A DNA stretch of 63,987 bases from Tenacibaculum sp. (GCA_020631475.1 JAHDHE010000004.1:1-63987), one strand, 5' to 3'; shown: positions 45,052 through 55,238, numbered from the stretch's first letter. The notes: generated by a model from the letters alone, not told the origin. Translations and numbers: made by a program.

Positions 45052-45885
45052 ATGATACGATTTATAACCACAATAACATTATTGTTTTTAACCGCAATTT
45101 CTTCAGCACAAAATTTTCAAGGAAAAGCTACTTATAAAACCTTTAGGAAAATAGATTTTAAGATGAAAGAGGGAGGGGAGAATTCAGCTATGCAAAAGCA
45201 AATTCAAGAGCAGTTAAAAAAACAATTTCAACAAACTTATACGTTAAATTTTAATAAAACCGAATCTGTTTACACTCAGAATAAAAAATTATCTGCACCT
45301 CAAACAAATACAGGTGGGGTATCAATTGTAATTGCTGGTAATGGTGGAGGAACAGATGTGTTATATAAAAATATTTCAAATAAAGAATACCTTAATAAAA
45401 CTGAAATTAGCGGAAAGCGCTTTTTAATTAAAGATAAGTTAGAAGACTATGGATGGGAAATGTCAAGTGAAACTAAAAATATTGGAAATTATACTTGTTA
45501 TAAAGCTACCAGAAGCAGAGAAGAAACTAGAACAAGTATGACTGTAACAGATGGTAAGCCAGAAGAGAAAAAAGAAAAAGTTACTGTAACTACAACTGCT
45601 TGGTATACGCCTCAAGTACCGGTTAGTAATGGTCCAGGAGAGTTTTGGGGGTTGCCAGGATTGATTTTAGAAATTCAAGATGGTAAATTAACCATTGTTT
45701 GTTCTGAGATAGTAATAAATCCGTCTGATAAAGTTGAAATTAAAATTCCTAAAAAAGGGAAAAAAGTATCGCAAGAAAAGTTTGATAAAATAATGGATGA
45801 ACATTCAAAAGAAATGATGGAACGTTTTAGAAGTAAAAGAAAAAGTAAAGACGGAAATTCTTTTAGTATCGAAATTCAAGGATAA
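45052..45885 (+). CDS. GLPGLI family protein
   Basis: A 277-aa protein with a signal peptide (ending AISSAQ) and the family motif in GEFWGLPGLILEIQDGK (about residue 198-214). A conserved start of the mature part reads NFQGKATYKT. A single cysteine pair could form between NYTCYK and IVCSE. GLPGLI proteins are exported proteins of Bacteroidota, often next to TonB-type receptors; their function is unknown. It is a close paralogue of the next gene, separated by 76 bases holding a nested palindrome. Confidence 0.88.
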   Translation: MIRFITTITLLFLTAISSAQNFQGKATYKTFRKIDFKMKEGGENSAMQKQIQEQLKKQFQQTYTLNFNKTESVYTQNKKLSAPQTNTGGVSIVIAGNGGGTDVLYKNISNKEYLNKTEISGKRFLIKDKLEDYGWEMSSETKNIGNYTCYKATRSREETRTSMTVTDGKPEEKKEKVTVTTTAWYTPQVPVSNGPGEFWGLPGLILEIQDGKLTIVCSEIVINPSDKVEIKIPKKGKKVSQEKFDKIMDEHSKEMMERFRSKRKSKDGNSFSIEIQG

Positions 45886-45897
45886 ATTAAACCTTTA

Positions 45898-45961
45898 GCT
45901 TTTAGTTTAGTCTAACTTTAGTTAACTAAAGTTAGACTTATAATAATACAAAACTAAAAGC
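45898..45961 (+). promoter_or_regulatory. nested intercistronic palindrome enclosing the start region of the second GLPGLI gene
   Basis: Outer arms GCTTTTAGTTT (45898-45908) and AAACTAAAAGC (45951-45961) are perfectly complementary. Inside is the perfect 30-base palindrome AGTCTAACTTTAG-TTAA-CTAAAGTTAGACT (45909-45938). The right outer arm directly abuts the ATG of the second GLPGLI gene, so the fold would bury its ribosome-binding region. There is no T run after the inner stem, so it is not a simple terminator. Confidence 0.6.
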
Positions 45962-46819
45962 ATGAAAAATTTATTTACAGGTTTATTTCTATGTATTTCC
46001 ATTACGCTATTTTCTCAAGTTAATTTTCAAGGAAAAGCGGTATATAAATCTAAAACTACTTTTGATATGAATCGATTCAGTGGTCGTCAGATGTCAGAAG
46101 AAAGAAAAAAACAGATAATGAGTAGAATGAAAAATATGTTAGAAAAAACATATGTTTTAAATTTTACGAAAGAGAAATCTGTTTACAAGGAAGAAGCAAA
46201 ATTAGCAACTCCAGGGTCTGGAAAAGGATTTCGCTTTGGAGGCTTTGGCGGAGGCACTAAATATAAAAACATTAAAGAAGGAAAGTTTTTAGAGTCTACA
46301 GAATCTTTTGGTAAGAAATTTTTAATAAAAGAATCTGCAGAGCAACCTAATTGGGAGTTAGGTAGTGAAACTAAACAGATAGGAAATTACACTTGTTTTA
46401 AAGCAACTTTAGTTAAGAAAACAAATGCTTTAGATTGGAGAAATATGCGTAGAAGAAGAGGAGGTAATGATAAAAAGAAAGATTCTGTTAAAGCTCAAAA
46501 AATCACTAAAGAAATAGAAATACCAAAAGACGTTATTGTTACAGCATGGTACACTCCACAAATACCTGTCAATAATGGTCCAGGAAATTATTGGGGGTTG
46601 CCTGGTTTAATTTTAGAAATTAATGAGGGTAGAACTACAATTTTATGTTCAGAAATAACAATGAATCCTTCTGAGAAAATTGAAATAAAAGCCCCTACAA
46701 AAGGAAAAAAAGTTACAAGAGAAGAATACACTACAATTATGAAAAAGAAGATGGAAGAAATGAGAGAAATGTTTAGAAATAGAAGACGCGATAAAGGAGG
46801 AAGACGCGGATTTCATTAA
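45962..46819 (+). CDS. GLPGLI family protein, second copy
   Basis: A 285-aa paralogue of the preceding gene: signal peptide (ending LFSQ), NFQGKAVYKSK opening, NYTCFK and ILCSE cysteines, and GNYWGLPGLILEINEGR. The C-terminus is extremely basic (Met/Arg/Lys-rich, ending RRRDKGGRRGFH), and Gly/Phe-rich FRFGGFGGG lies near residue 90. These differ from copy one and suggest divergence after duplication. Its translation start lies in the arm of a long intercistronic hairpin. Confidence 0.88.
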   Translation: MKNLFTGLFLCISITLFSQVNFQGKAVYKSKTTFDMNRFSGRQMSEERKKQIMSRMKNMLEKTYVLNFTKEKSVYKEEAKLATPGSGKGFRFGGFGGGTKYKNIKEGKFLESTESFGKKFLIKESAEQPNWELGSETKQIGNYTCFKATLVKKTNALDWRNMRRRRGGNDKKKDSVKAQKITKEIEIPKDVIVTAWYTPQIPVNNGPGNYWGLPGLILEINEGRTTILCSEITMNPSEKIEIKAPTKGKKVTREEYTTIMKKKMEEMREMFRNRRRDKGGRRGFH

Positions 46820-46853
46820 ATGATAACCCGCTAAAAAAAGAAAAACTTACATA

Positions 46854-49604
46854 ATGAAAAAAATACTACTCATGGTCATTTGTATGACTACATGGATTTC
46901 TAATGCCCAAATTACACTAAAAGGTGTAGTGAAAGATAGTATAGGTAATCCGTTGGAAATGGCAAATGTAATTGCTATTAATAAAGATACTAAAAAGTTA
47001 GATTCTTATGGTTTTACAGATTCGAAAGGGAACTATAAATTAAATCTAAAAAAGAATACGACCTACACTGTAAAAACAAGTTATATCGGAATGAAAAGCT
47101 CCGACATAACAATTAAAATGAATGAAGTTGATGTAGTGAAAGATATTATTTTAAAAGGTGATGATACGTTAGATGAAGTTAATATTACCTATAAAATGCC
47201 TGTTACCGTTAAAGGTGATACTATTGTATATGATGCCGATAGTTTTAAAACAGGTACAGAAAAAAAGTTAGGAGATGTTTTAAATAAATTACCAGGTGTT
47301 GAAGTAAATGATGATGGGGAGATTGAAGTAGAAGGGAAGACTGTAAAAAAAGTGATGGTTGAAGGAAAAGATTTTTTTGATGGTGATTCTAAAATAGCAA
47401 CTAAAAACATTCCAGCTGATGCTATCGATAAAGTTCAGGTGTTAAAAAACCATAGTGAAGTCGGGCAGATGAGCCGTGTAACCGATAATGAAGATAATGT
47501 TGTTATCAATATCAAATTAAAAGAAGGAAAGAAAAACTTTTGGTTTGGAGAAGTTACAGCGGGGTTAGGTATAGCAATGACAGATAGCAGGTATATAGCG
47601 CATCCTAAACTATTTTATTACAGTCCAAAATACAGTGTAAACATTATTACAGATGTTAATAATATAGGTGAAGTTCCGTTTACCATGCGCGATTACTTTA
47701 AGTTTACAGGAGGGTTTAGAGGAGTTGGTAGTAGTAATGGTACTAATTTCGATGTTGGTTCAAACGATATATCGTTTTTAACTCTTAAAAATAATAGAGC
47801 AAAAGAAATAACATCTAAATTCGGTGCAGTAAATTTTAGTTACTCTCCCAAAAAGACTTGGGATTTAAGTGGTTTTGCAATTTATTCTGGTAATAAAACA
47901 AATATGGATGAAACTATGAATAGAACATATGTAAATAGAGATGTTGATGTTAATAATTTACCCTCAGGTAACCCGCCAATTATTAATACAGAAGAAACAC
48001 AAGATTTAACTACTCAAAGAAGCGATTTAGGCTTGTTTAAATTAAGTTCTAGTTATAAACCTAACTCTAGCAACCAATTTGATTATGATGTTTTTGCTAA
48101 AATTTCAGGTCAAAATCAAACACAGACTACTATTTCATCTAGAACTTTTTTAAATGCAAATAATGAGATTGTACCAATTAATCAAATTTCTAATCAGAGT
48201 CCGTTTTCTATCAATCAAAATTTAAATTACTATTACACCTTAAATGAGAAAAATATTTTTGCTTTTGAGGCGCAACATTTATGGCAAGATGAAGATCCGT
48301 TTTACAATGCAGAATTAGAAAAATTATCATTTTCAAATTTAATAGGGTTAAATGAATTAGCAAATCCATTTGATGTAAGCCAAAACAAAAGAATTAAAAC
48401 AAATAAATTCGATGCTAAGTTAGATTACTATTATGTAATAAATAGCAAGAGTAATTTAAATGTAACCCTTGGTTCTACATTAAGTAATCAGCAATTTAAT
48501 TCTGAAATATTTGAAGTTTTAAATGGAAATAAAACACAAATTTCAGCTACAAATACAATTAACGATGTAGATTTTTCTTTCAACGATTTATATGCAGGAT
48601 TGCATTATAAATTTATTACAGGTATTTTTACTTTTACTCAAGGATTTACAGTACATAATTATTTGTCAAAAAACACTCAGTTAGGTTCTCAAACTAAAAA
48701 TAATTTCACAAAATTCTTACCAGATGCTTCAGTAAAAATTAGTTTAAAAAAATCTGAAACTTTACGATTAGGGTATAGTATGCAAACAAATTTTACAGAT
48801 GTAAATAAGTTGGCAGAAGGTTATGTGTTTAACAATTATAACAGTTTGTATTCTGGTAATAGAGAATTAGAAAACTCATTATATCATAAAATAAATTTAA
48901 ACTATTTTAGTTTTAACATGTTTAACTACACCAATATATTTGGATCTATTAATTACAGTAAACGTAAAGATATTATAAAAAGTAATACTCAGTTTTTAGG
49001 AGTAAATCAAGTTAGAACTTCTATAAATTCAGCTTTTCCAGATGAAACCATTTCTGCTAGAGGAAATTTTCAAAAGAGCCATAGAAAGTTTAAATATAGT
49101 TTTGGCGGAAATGTTTCGTATTCTAAATCGAATAGTTTGTTTGCAAACCGAAAAACTAATTTGGTTGAAAATAGATTAGCTAAAACTTTTTCTCAAACAT
49201 ATAGAACCAAATTTAGCACAAACTTTAAAGAAACTCCAAATTTTGATGTAGGTTATAATGTATCTATAAACAAATCAGATATTGGTGGAGTAAATAATAC
49301 ATTTACAACACACAGTCCATATCTAAATTTTGACGCTTACTTTTTAAAAGAGTTTATTTTTACTTCTAACTATACATACAATAAGGTTTTAAATAACGGA
49401 ACTACAATTGATAGTTATGGTTTTTTAAGAGTAGATTTAACCTATCAAAAAAAAGATAGCAAATGGGAATATAAAATAGGGGTAACTAATTTACTAAACT
49501 CAACAAGTTTAAATCAAAATAGTAGTAATGATATATTTGTAAGCAATTCAACCTATGTAATTCAACCTAGAATAGCAATGTTTAGTTTAAAGTATAATTT
49601 GTAA
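46854..49604 (+). CDS. TonB-dependent receptor-like outer membrane protein
   Basis: A 916-aa protein with a signal peptide (ending SNAQ), an N-terminal carboxypeptidase-regulatory-like beta-sandwich (20-105: GVVKDSIGNPLEMANV), a plug-like region (about 120-220: LGDVLNKLPGVEVNDDGEIEVEGK) and a long beta-barrel ending in an aromatic strand (MFSLKYNL). No obvious TonB box is visible. In Bacteroidota such proteins often pair with GLPGLI genes. The substrate is unknown. It is the last gene of the unit opposite the two-component system, 34 bases after GLPGLI copy two. Confidence 0.88.
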   Translation: MKKILLMVICMTTWISNAQITLKGVVKDSIGNPLEMANVIAINKDTKKLDSYGFTDSKGNYKLNLKKNTTYTVKTSYIGMKSSDITIKMNEVDVVKDIILKGDDTLDEVNITYKMPVTVKGDTIVYDADSFKTGTEKKLGDVLNKLPGVEVNDDGEIEVEGKTVKKVMVEGKDFFDGDSKIATKNIPADAIDKVQVLKNHSEVGQMSRVTDNEDNVVINIKLKEGKKNFWFGEVTAGLGIAMTDSRYIAHPKLFYYSPKYSVNIITDVNNIGEVPFTMRDYFKFTGGFRGVGSSNGTNFDVGSNDISFLTLKNNRAKEITSKFGAVNFSYSPKKTWDLSGFAIYSGNKTNMDETMNRTYVNRDVDVNNLPSGNPPIINTEETQDLTTQRSDLGLFKLSSSYKPNSSNQFDYDVFAKISGQNQTQTTISSRTFLNANNEIVPINQISNQSPFSINQNLNYYYTLNEKNIFAFEAQHLWQDEDPFYNAELEKLSFSNLIGLNELANPFDVSQNKRIKTNKFDAKLDYYYVINSKSNLNVTLGSTLSNQQFNSEIFEVLNGNKTQISATNTINDVDFSFNDLYAGLHYKFITGIFTFTQGFTVHNYLSKNTQLGSQTKNNFTKFLPDASVKISLKKSETLRLGYSMQTNFTDVNKLAEGYVFNNYNSLYSGNRELENSLYHKINLNYFSFNMFNYTNIFGSINYSKRKDIIKSNTQFLGVNQVRTSINSAFPDETISARGNFQKSHRKFKYSFGGNVSYSKSNSLFANRKTNLVENRLAKTFSQTYRTKFSTNFKETPNFDVGYNVSINKSDIGGVNNTFTTHSPYLNFDAYFLKEFIFTSNYTYNKVLNNGTTIDSYGFLRVDLTYQKKDSKWEYKIGVTNLLNSTSLNQNSSNDIFVSNSTYVIQPRIAMFSLKYNL

Positions 49605-49625
49605 TTATTTGATTTTTTCACCAAA

Positions 49626-49656
49626 AAAAAGCGAGCTATTTTTAGCTCGCTTTTTT
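49626..49656. terminator. bidirectional terminator
   Basis: AAAAAGCGAGCTA-ttt-TTAGCTCGCTTTTTT between the receptor-like gene and the convergent metalloprotease gene. Confidence 0.9.
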
Positions 49657-49673
49657 AATGTAATGATTATGGT

Positions 49674-52600
49674 TTATTGCTTAATGATTATTTTTCGTGT
49701 TTTTAACTTTCCGCTATTTTCTACTTGAATAAAGTAAATACCATTAGCTACTTTTGGTAACTGAATACCTTTTTTAAATAAACTAGAAACTGTGTCGTTA
49801 AAATCTTGAGTAAATAACAATTGACCACTTAAGCTAATTAGTCTAACAATAACTAAATTTTTGTCTTTTACTTTAAATTCAATATTTAAACTTTCTCCAG
49901 ATGATAATGGTATACTACCAATTTTTAAATCATCAAATAACGTTGCGTCGGTAGCAAAACTTTCTACTACATCAATAGTGTAGTCTTCAACTTCACCATC
50001 AAAATCTAACTCACAAGAATTAGCTTTAACATCTTTTTTGGTAGATATCCTAAGAATTTTATTTCCTAAAATAGCATCTTCCGGTATTTTAATTTCAGAA
50101 CTATTTGATGTTAAATCAAAACCTTCATTATCATCAAATAAACAATTTTCATTCCAGTCAATCCAACCATGAGTTTTAACATCTGCATTTCCATCTTTAT
50201 TAATGTTAACAGCTAATGTGTAAGTCTCGCCTCTTACAACACCGGTAGATATAGATTTAAAGTCAGAATAACCGTTAGTTTTAGTTGAGGCATTATCAAT
50301 TTCACCAAATTTAACATTAGTTATACTAATTTTCGATTTTGTGTTACCAGTTGATTTACAGTGATTGTCATTAACGCTTAAAACAATATCAACTGACTTT
50401 GTTAATGAGGTAGAAGTACCAGTAAGTTTTAATGTATAATCACCAGCATCAACATTGTTTAAACCTGAAACAGTTAAGGTAAATACATTGTTAGTATTTA
50501 TTGAACTAGTACTTAAAGTTGCATTTGCACCAGTTGGAGCACCAGTAACAGAAAGAGCTACGTTTTCGTTAAAATCATTGAAGGCTTCGTAGTTTATAGT
50601 GTAAACAAACTCATTCGTGCCTTTTTTACATACTGATCCACCACCAGTTTTATTTGTTATGGCAAAAGTAGGAGTAATGGTAATTGTATAATCTTCAACT
50701 TCACCATTAAAATCTAATTCACAAGAATTAGGCTCTCCTGCATTAGCGTTTTTAGTCGATACTCTTAAAGTAGTACTTCCAGTTAAAGCATCGTTAGGAA
50801 CAGTTATTTCTAATCCACTTTTACTAGTTGCTCCTGTAGTGTTTGTTGCTTGACCTAAATCATATTTTTCATTTGCATCAAATAAACAGTTTTGATTCCA
50901 ATCAATCCAAGCATAAGTTTTAACCGTATTATTACCATCAGTATTAACATTGGTTTTTAAAAGATACTTATCTCCTTTTATAACTTCAGTTTTCATGGAT
51001 TTAAAATCAGAATAACCCGTAGTTTTTGTTGAAGTGTTATTAATGTCTCCAAATTTAACTAAAGTAGTACTTATTTGAGAAGTAGTGTTACCTGATGACT
51101 TACAAATATTATCATTAACATTAAATGGAATATCTAACGATTTTGTTAAAGAAGAAGACATAGCAGTAACTTTCATTGTATAATCTCCTACTGTAGCATT
51201 ATTTAAATTAGAAAGAGTTAATGTTATTGCTCCGTCAGAATTTATTGAAGTAGGATTAAATGACGATGTAGCATTTGTTGGAATCCCAGTAACAGATAAA
51301 GTAACATTTTCGTTAAATCCATATAATTTTTTATAATCTAAATTAAATGTTTGTTCATTAACAGCTTTATTACAAATTGAAAGATGTGGAGTACTTGTTG
51401 TTAAAGAAAAATCTGGTTGAGGTTTTTCTTCAATAACAACTGTGTAATCTTCAGTTTCTCCCCATTCAGTTTTATGATCAGAGTCACAAGGACCATCACC
51501 ATAACGAGTACCAGGTGCATCATATTCAATAATTACCCTCATTCTAGTCTTACCTAAAACAGCCCCTTCTGGAACAGTAATATTTAAAGTCGCTGTGTCA
51601 ACATCAGCAGTTTTGGTACCAAGATCATACCTCTCAGTTGTTTTATTAAATCGGTAATCTTGGTTCCAGTCAATAAAAACATAACAGTGATCTTGGTATC
51701 CACCAGTATTAAAAGTTACACTTATTTGATGAGTTAATGTTCTCTTTAAATTCGTTGATTTAGAAGTGAAGTCTTCATATCCATCAACAGTATCGTTTCC
51801 AGAATTATTATTAATAGTGTTAAAAGTAACATTAGTTATGTGTTCTGTTCCACCAGCTTCATCTGTAAATGTTGAAGAACAATAAGAAGGTGCTTCTGTT
51901 GTAAATTCTCCAGTATTAGAATTAGCTCCTTCTCCACAATTATTTTTAGGTTTTACGTACCAAAAGTATTTTGTAATTTCAGATAAAGGAGATGAATGTG
52001 TATATGAATTAGTGGTTGCTGTTTCATTGATAATAATATTAGAAAAACCAGCATCAGTTGCTACTACGATATTATATGATGTTGCATTTGCATCTGCTTT
52101 CCATTCAAATTTTGGAGATATACTTATATTAGTGGCATTATTAGCAGGAGATACAATATTTATATTAGAAAATGTTGTACCTAAAACTTTTAATAACGCA
52201 TCAGTTGTTTGAGTTACACTTGTTGAAGTTCCTTTAACAACTATTGTATAATCTTGTTGATTACTACCATTTAAGTTATTAATTGTCATTACAACATTAC
52301 CATCAGAGTTAATAGTGGTAGGAGAAAAACTTGCAGTTGCTCCGCTAGGTAAACCTGTAGCTGATAAAGTTACTGTTTCAGAAAAACCATTAACAAAATC
52401 GAAATTTAAAGTATAACTTACAGAATTGTTACTAGTATTACAGATTGTTTGTTTATTCGTTTTGTTAGTAAGTAAGAATGTAGGAGTTGTTGAGTTAATT
52501 GTGAAGTTTGTAGAGTTTACATTGTAAAAAATGTTGTCCGCTGCTTCAACCATAATACGAGCCTGAGTTGTTGGATTGTTAGGGATAACAATAGTTTCAG

Positions 52601-54449
52601 TTCCGTCATTAATTGTATTTTCTTTTATAAGAATAGGAAAAGTAATTCCGCCATCTATAGAAAGTCTAATATTAACCTTTGCACAGTTAATAGGAGCTTG
52701 ATCTGTTGTTCCTTTATTCCATGTAATTGTTTGAGAGCTTCCTGTATTCCAAGTTACCGCTGTAGTTGGTGCTGTTACTGTAAAGGCGTCAGCATTTGTA
52801 ACTGTAACTTTCATATCATCTCTTGCGGTATTTCCTCCTCCTGAATGATTATCTCTAACAGTAAGTGCAAAATCCATAGTTCTAGCAACTGAAGGTAGTA
52901 CTTCCCATGTAGTTGAAGTATTCCCTGCTATTACTGTTGAAAGTTTTGGCATATATCTTTTTGGAGACGTGTTTGAAGGTAATGATCTAAATGCGGGTCC
53001 TTGTGTAGTTGTTGAAACTAAAGGAACTGGAGCAGATTCTGTGTTTATTTGTTCCCAGTTATATGTTAAGCTAGAAAGTCCTTGAGCATCAGTTGCTGAT
53101 CCTTTTAAAACAAAAGGAGTTGATTTAGGAATGCTAAAATCACTACCAGCATTAGCTGTTGGAGCAGTATTACCAGTGTCTGTTGTAGTTCCACAACTAG
53201 CAACAGATTTAACATGGTTCCACATTTGATTAATACTTACTGCATGAAAGTATGCATCACTATTACGTTGTACATTGTCGCTTCCACAAATACCAGCATA
53301 TGCCATTATCGTAGTACCACTTCCTGGTTCTACTGATGTAGCTCCTATATTACCTCCACAATTACCTTGAGTTCCATTAAAAGTATGTGTTGCTCCAAAT
53401 TGATGACCTATTTCATGGGCAACAAAATCAATATCAAATGCATCTCCTGTAGGTTGACCACTACCAGTAATACCACTTGCTTTAATACTAGATACACATA
53501 CAGATCCAAGTGAGGCTAATCCACCACCACCAGTGCTAAATGTATGACCAATATCGTAATTTGCATTACCAATAACCGCATCACATTTTTGTTGACTTTC
53601 ATCTATTAATTTATTAGCGTCATTATTTGATAGACCATCTGTAGCTGGATCTAAAAATATTATTTGATCATTGTTTGCTACAATTACCATTTTAACTGAC
53701 AAATCAATTTCATAAACACCGTTTACACGAGTCATTGTAGTGTTCATACCCGATAGAACAGCGGCTTTTTTTTCTGTGTCTGTTGTTGGGGTAGGTGTTG
53801 TTCTGTTAATGTGAAATTGAGAATATTCACCAGTAGCTGCAATAGCAATTTTATAAGTTCTTAATTTACCATCATTAGCATTTCTTTTTTGAATAGATGA
53901 TTTTATTTGCTTTTCAGCATAATCTTCAACTAAACAGCGATAATCTTTTTTATCAGATTTTAAACTGCTTTTTTTATAAATGATGTATTTTTTTTTGTTT
54001 TTATAATAAGGATCGATATATACGGTACTTTCTTTACTAGATAATATCATAACGTGTACACCATCGGTTCCTAAACTTATCTTTGCTACTGCAGTAGGGT
54101 CGTCAATACCTTGAGCTGAATAAGATTTTATCATAGGAAATTTAGCAGCTAATTCTGGTGCTAAATATGAAGTTTCTTTAAAAGAAAATCTTTTTAATTC
54201 TCCTTTTGAATTAGGTAGTTTAATTATCTTATTCGATTGATTTTTTCTAGCATTTAGATTGTTTTTAAATCCATCTAGGTCTAGATTCATCAAAGAATAT
54301 TCGGTTGGAAAATTCTTAATGTGTAGGGCTTTTTTGTCTTGAAAATTAGCGCTTTGTTCTTTAGATTTTGTCCATACATCTTGTGAAAACAAATTACAGA
54401 CAGAAAAAAAAGAAAAAGCTAATACTAAAAGGGTATGTTTTTTAATCAT
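49674..54449 (-). CDS. secreted reprolysin-like metalloprotease with T9SS sorting domain
   Basis: A 1591-aa extracellular protease. After the signal peptide (1-22) and a propeptide-like region comes a zinc metalloprotease domain (about 195-420) with HEIGHQFGATH (345-355: His345, Glu346, His349, His355) and a Met-turn (TTIMAYAG). Then follow Ig/PKD-like domains. The tail alternates a TLSVTG-P-GA-type beta domain with GEVED domains (WGETEDY, FNGEVEDY, FDGEVEDY). The last 70 residues are a type IX secretion signal (SGQLLFTQDF... NGIYFIQVEN...KIIIKQ). It is expected to be exported by T9SS and to digest external protein. It stands alone, divergent from lipB. Confidence 0.92.
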   Translation of the reverse strand: MIKKHTLLVLAFSFFSVCNLFSQDVWTKSKEQSANFQDKKALHIKNFPTEYSLMNLDLDGFKNNLNARKNQSNKIIKLPNSKGELKRFSFKETSYLAPELAAKFPMIKSYSAQGIDDPTAVAKISLGTDGVHVMILSSKESTVYIDPYYKNKKKYIIYKKSSLKSDKKDYRCLVEDYAEKQIKSSIQKRNANDGKLRTYKIAIAATGEYSQFHINRTTPTPTTDTEKKAAVLSGMNTTMTRVNGVYEIDLSVKMVIVANNDQIIFLDPATDGLSNNDANKLIDESQQKCDAVIGNANYDIGHTFSTGGGGLASLGSVCVSSIKASGITGSGQPTGDAFDIDFVAHEIGHQFGATHTFNGTQGNCGGNIGATSVEPGSGTTIMAYAGICGSDNVQRNSDAYFHAVSINQMWNHVKSVASCGTTTDTGNTAPTANAGSDFSIPKSTPFVLKGSATDAQGLSSLTYNWEQINTESAPVPLVSTTTQGPAFRSLPSNTSPKRYMPKLSTVIAGNTSTTWEVLPSVARTMDFALTVRDNHSGGGNTARDDMKVTVTNADAFTVTAPTTAVTWNTGSSQTITWNKGTTDQAPINCAKVNIRLSIDGGITFPILIKENTINDGTETIVIPNNPTTQARIMVEAADNIFYNVNSTNFTINSTTPTFLLTNKTNKQTICNTSNNSVSYTLNFDFVNGFSETVTLSATGLPSGATASFSPTTINSDGNVVMTINNLNGSNQQDYTIVVKGTSTSVTQTTDALLKVLGTTFSNINIVSPANNATNISISPKFEWKADANATSYNIVVATDAGFSNIIINETATTNSYTHSSPLSEITKYFWYVKPKNNCGEGANSNTGEFTTEAPSYCSSTFTDEAGGTEHITNVTFNTINNNSGNDTVDGYEDFTSKSTNLKRTLTHQISVTFNTGGYQDHCYVFIDWNQDYRFNKTTERYDLGTKTADVDTATLNITVPEGAVLGKTRMRVIIEYDAPGTRYGDGPCDSDHKTEWGETEDYTVVIEEKPQPDFSLTTSTPHLSICNKAVNEQTFNLDYKKLYGFNENVTLSVTGIPTNATSSFNPTSINSDGAITLTLSNLNNATVGDYTMKVTAMSSSLTKSLDIPFNVNDNICKSSGNTTSQISTTLVKFGDINNTSTKTTGYSDFKSMKTEVIKGDKYLLKTNVNTDGNNTVKTYAWIDWNQNCLFDANEKYDLGQATNTTGATSKSGLEITVPNDALTGSTTLRVSTKNANAGEPNSCELDFNGEVEDYTITITPTFAITNKTGGGSVCKKGTNEFVYTINYEAFNDFNENVALSVTGAPTGANATLSTSSINTNNVFTLTVSGLNNVDAGDYTLKLTGTSTSLTKSVDIVLSVNDNHCKSTGNTKSKISITNVKFGEIDNASTKTNGYSDFKSISTGVVRGETYTLAVNINKDGNADVKTHGWIDWNENCLFDDNEGFDLTSNSSEIKIPEDAILGNKILRISTKKDVKANSCELDFDGEVEDYTIDVVESFATDATLFDDLKIGSIPLSSGESLNIEFKVKDKNLVIVRLISLSGQLLFTQDFNDTVSSLFKKGIQLPKVANGIYFIQVENSGKLKTRKIIIKQ

Positions 54450-54500
54450 AATTGTTTTGGTAGTTATATTTAATAATAACAGCTTGTGTCTATTTTTCCC

Positions 54501-54508
54501 TACCTTTG
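54501..54508 (+). promoter_or_regulatory. -7 box of lipB
   Basis: TACCTTTG (TAnnTTTG) 25 bases before the lipB ATG. The nearest TTG (54484-54486) is only 14 bases upstream, shorter than usual. Confidence 0.45.
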
Positions 54509-54533
54509 AAGGGTAGAATTATTATGTAAAAAT

Positions 54534-55238
54534 ATGAATAAAATTATTAAAGTCAGTGATTTATGTTCTAAAGATTATAAAGAAACTTGGGATTTTCAAA
54601 CAAAGATTTTAGATAATACAATTTCTCTGAAGAGAGAAAGAAGAAATGGAAGTACAGAAATAGTAACGCCGAATCACTTTTTATTTGTTTCTCATCCACA
54701 TGTGTATACATTAGGTAAATCTGGAGATATTAGTAATTTATTGTTGAATGAAGAGCAATTAAAAGATAAAGGAGCTACATTTTACAAAATAAATAGAGGA
54801 GGTGATATTACTTATCACGGACCTGGACAAATAGTTGGTTATCCTATTTTAGATTTAGAAAATTTCTTTACTGATATTCACAAATATTTACGATTACTAG
54901 AAGAAGCGATTATTTTAACGATTGCAGAATATGGATTGAAAGGAGAGAGAAGTAAAGGTGAAACAGGTGTTTGGTTAGATGTCGAAACTCCTTTTGCGCG
55001 TAAAATATGTGCAATGGGTATTCGTGCAAGTCGTTGGGTAACTATGCATGGATTTGCATTAAATGTAAATGTAAACTTGGGTTATTTCGATAATATTATT
55101 CCTTGTGGAATTAGAGAGAAAGCAGTAACTTCTATGGAAGTTGAATTGGGTAAGAAAATATCAGAAGAAGAAGTAAAGCAAAAAATTCTGAAACATTTTA
55201 AAGAATTATTTGAAGTTGAGGAATATATAATAGAATAA
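54534..55238 (+). CDS. lipB: lipoyl(octanoyl) transferase
   Basis: A 234-aa LipB, which moves octanoyl groups from acyl carrier protein to lipoate-dependent enzymes. RGGDITYHGPGQIVGYPILDL is the family signature. The catalytic Lys-Cys pair is visible as the Lys in ARKICAMGIRASRWVTMHGFA and the Cys in NIIPCGI. A terminator follows immediately. Confidence 0.94.
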   Translation: MNKIIKVSDLCSKDYKETWDFQTKILDNTISLKRERRNGSTEIVTPNHFLFVSHPHVYTLGKSGDISNLLLNEEQLKDKGATFYKINRGGDITYHGPGQIVGYPILDLENFFTDIHKYLRLLEEAIILTIAEYGLKGERSKGETGVWLDVETPFARKICAMGIRASRWVTMHGFALNVNVNLGYFDNIIPCGIREKAVTSMEVELGKKISEEEVKQKILKHFKELFEVEEYIIE

